The notes below the pieces were generated by a model. The model saw nothing but the letters and a program-made list of their open reading frames with translations. It did not search any database and was not told where the DNA came from. From Termitomyces sp. T153 (Eukaryota; Basidiomycota; Agaricomycetes; Agaricales; Lyophyllaceae), in NCBI GenBank assembly GCA_018296165.2, contig JACKQL020000054.1, forward strand, positions 248,001 through 312,000: a DNA stretch of 64,000 bases, in the 5' to 3' direction. A program made the position numbers and the translations under genes. Positions 59,374 through 64,000 of the stretch are shown here, piece after piece. Positions within the stretch are counted from its first letter, which is position 1; each line of letters opens with the position of its first letter.

Positions 59374-60368
59374 GTATAGCTCAAGGATATTATAACCTGA
59401 GCCCCATATGTTGTGCATAACAGCATTTCCCTATGGTGGGCTGACATACAAAGAAAACCCAATACTAGATGAATATAGTTTTATTTTCTCTAAGAAATCC
59501 CTTCTAATCAATAGGAGCTAACTTTGTAGATATGCTTAATGATTAATAGAACCACCAAAAAAAAAGAAAAGAAAAGAAACATGGGCATAGACTTTACAAT
59601 AGACCTTTCTTTTTTGTTCCCATCCTTTATACTAGATCTTATAAGGCAGATTTTGTAGTAGAAGTGTAGCTGTTTTATACAATGGAGGTAGATATTTCAA
59701 TTGTAACATTGTAGCAGTCCTCCTGAATCAATCATGATTGACAATGTTTTTTTTGCAACTCTAGACATACTTTCCTATGTGACAGGCTGACAATAAACCA
59801 AGTCCAAAGCTGGGAACTTAGTGCATTCCAAATAAATGTCTTCATTAGATATTGTGCTTTTAGGGATGTATCAGCAATTGACTCTTCCAATCATTTGCTC
59901 ACACTGGCTCTGCAGCACCTGATGCTGGCAAGATGATATATACCCTTGTAATTATAGGCTAAGGTTGATATAACCAGAGTTGTAATCATAGGGCTGATTG
60001 TTCTATCAATGCATTGTGACCACTTCAACAGTGCAAATACTGTTCTACAGTAGTGACATACCCTTGCTCATCAATATTGACAATGATGAAATGATGACAA
60101 CACTCTGATATTAGTGGGCCCCCAACAAACCCTTGATTGTACCTGGGATTGATGTGACAGATATCCATTTTCTAGCAATTGATCTAAAGTGTCAATCCTA
60201 GTATTGATATCTATTATCTGGTATGCTTCTTCTCAAATACTAAATCAGCACTTTCTGATATCTTGACAAATACTATATTTTTTTCCTATGTTTTTGTCAG
60301 CTACTCTGTATTCTATAATAAAACATTCAGGAGTTTGTCACTCTGTTGTCACAGCTGCTATATGATGC
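59374..60368. other. CpG-poor DNA, no gene seen
   Basis: No coding motif. Contains an A-rich run (AAAAAAAAAGAAAAGAAAAG, about 59555-59575) that could be the tail of the RNase H retroelement on the plus strand. Confidence 0.45.
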
Positions 60369-61331
60369 TGTAGTACTGGGTTAGAGTAATACTGATAGTT
60401 CTGGGGCTTTCTTGAAGACTTAGGCAGTCTACTCCAATTCCACACTGCTGTCTTGATGAATGCTTGAAGTTGAAGGGGTTTACTTCCAAAATATTTCTAT
60501 TCTGAATGCAGAGGGGTCTCAACAAACTCCAGCCTAAGTGATTCACTCCCTGGGAACCACCGAGCCTTTGCCTATTAATTGCTTGTCCATTTGCTACTCT
60601 ACTTGGGCTATTTATACCTCTTTCTACAGTGCACAGACCACCCCCTACATGTGACTTTTGGTTCCATACTTTCCAGCCCCTTATTCATAACTGTTATTCT
60701 AATTCCCCCTTTTGGCATGCCTGTTTCAGTGCCACAGGCCAGTTCCTGGTTCCATCATTCCTCCTTTGCATTCTTAGCTTCCATTTGCCCCATTTATCTC
60801 TCCCTCCTTTGTATTTCTTCCATTCATATTCTTCTCCATTCAGTTTCTTCCCTTCTTCTTCCTTTATTTATTTCATATTCTTCCCCATTCAGGTCCTTTC
60901 CCATTCAGGTTCTTCCATTCATCTTCCTTTCCCTTCCCTTCATTCCTTTCATTTCATATTCTTCCATTCATCTTCCTTTCCCCTCCTTTCATTCCATTCA
61001 TTTCATATTCTTTCCCCCTTTACCTCCTTTCAGTCAACATTCCAATCTGGTTATTCTTAGATCAGATCTAGATCTTGCTAGAATTGATGCCACTCAGGTG
61101 CTTTTGCCAGTCCCATGCTTCCCCTCCCATTACAGTGATTGGACTATTATTGAGTGTATAGTCTAGTATAGTCCTTGTCCTATCCTGTTCTGTCTTTCTT
61201 CTGGTGTATTTAAAGGGATAATGTTGCTGGGACTTGTTTTACCAGGAGGCTTACAGTTTTCAGCCTTAATAAATGTTTGTTTTGACTTCTGGTGTTTATT
61301 ATGTTCCCAATGGTGTGACAACATTGTATCA
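60369..61331 (+). mobile_element. Solo LTR, copy 2 (963 bases)
   Basis: Same ends as the copy at 52922-53931 (TGTAGTACTGGG ... ACATTGTATCA), flanked by its own 4-base duplication ATGC (60365-60368 and 61332-61335). Apart from the pyrimidine-rich tract, where about 47 bases are lost in total, the two copies differ at only a few positions, so both inserted recently compared with the LINEs. Confidence 0.85.
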
Positions 61332-61359
61332 ATGCTAGGGTAGACTATCAAGTATTTTA

Positions 61360-61712
61360 ATTGCAAAATATGGCATTAACTATTGCTTAGCATTTCCTTC
61401 AAATATTTGGCATCTGTCTCCACCACAAGCTTCCCATAACCAACTAACCAATAATTATTGGCTTGTAAGGCCCTCATCAAACCATACAAGTTCTCTGTTA
61501 GGTTGCAAGAACCTTTCCTCCCTCTCATTCAAGGTGATGGACCCTAGCTTAGCACAGGTGCATTGCCTAGGACTGTCTGGAGCTTCCTGTAATATTCCAA
61601 AGCCCACTGCCATCCAAGAAGTGTCAACTGATATTTTGATGTAAACAAGGGTTCCAGGAGTAATGTAAGGGGATGTTGGCTGTGGATAGTCCAAGCCAAG
61701 CCCACCACTCAT
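61360..61712 (-). pseudogene. Gypsy (Ty3-type) retrotransposon RNase H fragment
   Basis: Minus-strand text LVYIKISVDTSWMAVGFGIL, then QEAPDSPRQCTCAKLGSITL and NEREERFLQPNRELVWF matches the RNase H of Ty3/Gypsy elements (Asp in VDTS, Glu in the QPxREL motif). A frameshifted continuation with ANNYWLVGYGKLVVETDAKY-like text follows to about 61370. Immediately left is the solo LTR at 60369-61331. Confidence 0.75.
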
Positions 61713-61719
61713 GTCCTGA

Positions 61720-62235
61720 CCATCTGATCAAGAGGCAAGCAGTGAGCAAGCTGGCCAGAGGCACAGCAGGCAAGCAGTGGGCAACCAACAAGAGGCAAAG
61801 GCAGAGGGCAAGGCAAGGTGTGAGGGGCTGCACTGGCCAAGCTTACAGCTATGCTAGTGAATAAACCCAGAAGCAACACTATTGTCTGGACTGGGGATAA
61901 AATATCCCCAGGTCCACCTAAATACTACAAGGCTACTAGATGACTAAGTACCTATGACTAAGTTGAAGGCCACTGACTACAGCCTATATAACAAAGTGGA
62001 GGCTGATGACTACAAACTATTGACTAATCAAGCCCAGTAGTAGAAGGATCAATGATTGGCAATAATATACCATGTGCCAAGTACAATATACCCATTAGGC
62101 CTGGGAGCCAAGACAGTGAGAGAGTAAGAAGGGGCCAGGCAGTCTGAAGGTCAGCTAGATAGAGGTGCCAATTCCCCACAGACTAAGCTAGGCAAGGGTG
62201 GTACAGTTCAAAGACCAGTCCCTTTACATGACCAT
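61720..62235 (+). repeat. Inverted copy of the Copia spacer at 56600-57070
   Basis: Matches the reverse complement of 56600-57070 in order: CTTACAG-TATGCTAGTGA, ACTGGGGATAAAATATCCCC, TACTACAAGGCTAC, GACTAAGTAC, TTGACTAATCA, and AGATAGAGGTGCCAATTCCCC. The two arms are about 4.7 kb apart and could fold together. Confidence 0.75.
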
Positions 62236-62938
62236 TCTCAGTTCACCAATTAGCAAATTCATCATCACAGTAAGCTACAACTAGTATATACAGGATTTTC
62301 ATCTCAACTTAACAATACCCTTTTGGTACTAGAATTCTATTCATGCAGTTGTACCTTCTTTGCACATTACTATACTTGTTACCTTATCATCAAACTCTGT
62401 TCTTCATAACTCAACATGCAGAGAGTTCTCACATGGCTGACCCCCAATTGCAGCACAATCACAATGAGTGAGTTTCTAGAGAACCTGAGGTCAATGATTG
62501 TGAGAATGCTTGCTGTTCTTATCATCTTGAAGTCAACCTATTCTTGACCATCTGCAACTATTCCTCTCTTCAAGAAACAAATCTTTCTGTATACCAGGCC
62601 ATTTTAACAAATAAATTTTTTGGTATACCAGGGCATTTTTTGCTCTATACCTTTTCTGAGCATCTTCTGACATTCTTGCTCTGAAGATATGTATTTTTCA
62701 GTCTGCCTGATTTCAAAGTCTTAGTACCATTTAGTGATACCATAAACTTATTACTCAGACCACCTTCTAAATTCTTTCTCATTAGTATATCACACATGCT
62801 CTTCAAAGTGAATGAGGAGAGAAAAGTGGACAGAAGGTGAAGGAAATTTTGATTCATCAATGATTCTAATTTTTTAAGCATATAAAACATAGAATTGTAT
62901 ATTGATTGAGAAATCACTTGGAAGAGTCAGAATATTGA
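62236..62938. other. CpG-poor transposon-derived DNA
   Basis: A minus-strand frame 62917-62645 (LMNQNFLHLLSTFLSSFTLK) might be a decayed Copia Gag, but the match is weak and I do not call it a gene. Confidence 0.3.
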
Positions 62939-63480
62939 AGATCTAACCAAATGAAGTGAGGTTGGGTCTGGATTTCAGCATTGAGTTTAGAATATCAAAG
63001 ATGTAATTGAAGGGTATTAAAACATGATCACCACTTCTCATGTTACTTCCTGAATAAAAGAAGTAAAAGCTTTGTTTGACTGAACAAAATATAATTGAAA
63101 TGATAATCAAGACTTATCTCTGCTAACATAAACAATGACAGGCTATAAGCACATTGATTGAAAAAAGAAAGGCCTAGGTTGGACTGGTAGGAGAGAATAA
63201 GTGGAAAAGCTCCATTTCTCTGACAATCTTGATTATTTTGTTGCAGAAATCCCACAAAGAAAAATTGAAGACCCAAGTAGCCAAGGTCAGGACAGGTCTG
63301 GGGCTTGGCAGAACATGAGTACCCTAACCAAACAAAGTGAGGTTGGGTCTGAATCTTGGCATTGAGTCAACAAAATACAAAGACCTAACCAAACAAAGTG
63401 AGGTTGGATCTGGATCTTGGCATTGAGTTAGAATCTCAAAGACCTAAGTGAACAAAGTGAGGTTGAATCTGGATCTTAGT
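62939..63480. repeat. Degenerate minisatellite, about 60-base unit
   Basis: The unit CTAACCAAACAAAGTGAGGTT, GGGTCTGGATCTTGGCATTGA, GT(T)AGAATCTCAAAGAC occurs at about 62942, 63323, 63383 and 63443. The first unit is separated from the other three, which are adjacent. Confidence 0.8.
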
Positions 63481-63862
63481 AAGAGCTACAGGCCCATGCC
63501 AAAGGCATAGACTGTAGCTTGTCAGCAACTAGTCTGAGCCCAAGTTAACACCATGCAACCCCCTCTTCACACTTGCCTGATTTATTCTGACACATAGTAT
63601 CAATCTAAGCTGGTTTTCCAAATGAGCCTTAAGGACTATACTGGCAGGCACTGGCAGATTTTCGATCAGTTCTGTGATTTATAATTCATAACATAACTGA
63701 TGTGATCAACTTGTAGGAAGAGATATAGCAGGTGATAGATACTCTGGTCACAGTATATGAAATTTGTTAAATACTTATGTTACACCATTTAGCTGTCTGC
63801 AATAGCCGATGTGGAATGAAGCGGCGATGGATGATGAAGCAAGACAACTCATACGAATATTG

Positions 63863-64000
63863 TTAATCTCTCTCTAAAGCCCTTGGCACAATGCGTGACA
63901 GGAGGACTCCCAGTCTGTCCCAGAGTGACGACAACTCTTTGGTCAAATTTGGGTTGTGACCCTGAGCAATCCGATAACGCATGGAAACCCTTCCCTCCCA
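63863..64000 (-). CDS. C-terminal end of a second TKL-type kinase (cut by window edge)
   Basis: The last 45 codons before the TAA at 63863-63865 read WEGRVSMRYRIAQGHNPN then LTKELSSLWDRLGVLLSRIV. They align with the end of the kinase at 48964 (WERRSSMSFRNAQDVN, FWDDLENLLSRIIPGI) over their full length. The kinase domain itself would lie outside the window. CpG content returns to normal at about 63800, so this is host DNA to the right of the second transposon block. Same strand as the first kinase, consistent with a tandem pair. Confidence 0.75.
   Translation of the reverse strand, partial: WEGRVSMRYRIAQGHNPNLTKELSSLWDRLGVLLSRIVPRALERD

Noticed and set aside
52922..61331. One 8.4-kb LTR retrotransposon bounded by the two LTRs
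   Set aside because: Each LTR has its own 4-base flanking duplication, and the interior mixes Copia on one strand with an RNase H retroelement on the other.

Overview
The window is nuclear DNA of a filamentous fungus, most likely an agaricomycete (mushroom-forming basidiomycete). Genes carry many short introns of about 50-65 bases, and several families are typical of that class: paired DUF6534-like membrane proteins, a TKL kinase with an HGD catalytic loop, a Ser/Thr-rich GPI protein, and a decayed receptor-like single-pass membrane protein. I cannot name the species. All exon joins were worked out by eye from reading frame, splice signals and family motifs.

Left part (1-25.6 kb), gene-rich. 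A shikimate/quinate dehydrogenase (minus strand, cut by the window edge) and a quinate-permease-like sugar transporter (805-3054, plus) diverge from a 416-base spacer, which suggests a small quinate-use cluster. Three cyclophilin A-type genes with identical intron positions follow (3788-4430, 7410-8070, 8297-8961); the first has a changed active site, and a decayed membrane-protein gene lies between copies one and two. Next come an unresolved, probably decayed region (9.4-11 kb), an M28 aminopeptidase that has lost one zinc ligand (12044-13481, minus) with a remnant of a second copy, an intron-bearing tRNA-Gln with a decayed neighbour, a GPI-anchored protein (17955-18736, minus) and two DUF6534-like paralogues (minus).

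First transposon block (about 25.8-43.7 kb). It is almost free of CpG in places and holds three non-LTR retrotransposon copies of one Tad-like family (ORF1, endonuclease, reverse transcriptase, RNase H) of different age, an unexplained 275-codon ORF, and an LTR-element end. Its left border carries a decayed copy of the promoter and start region of the gene on its right border.

Middle (43.7-52 kb), CpG-rich host DNA. It holds a tandem-RRM RNA-binding protein with a long Gln/Asn-rich, prion-like tail (43850-47642, plus) and a 770-residue TKL protein kinase with an N-terminal coiled coil (48964-51615, minus).

Second transposon block (about 52.1-63.8 kb). It holds two solo LTRs, each with its own 4-base target duplication, a decayed Copia pol, an RNase H retroelement ORF with its catalytic residues intact, a Gypsy fragment and a minisatellite. 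Beyond it, the end of a second kinase paralogue (63863-64000, minus) shows that the block separates two tandem kinase genes.
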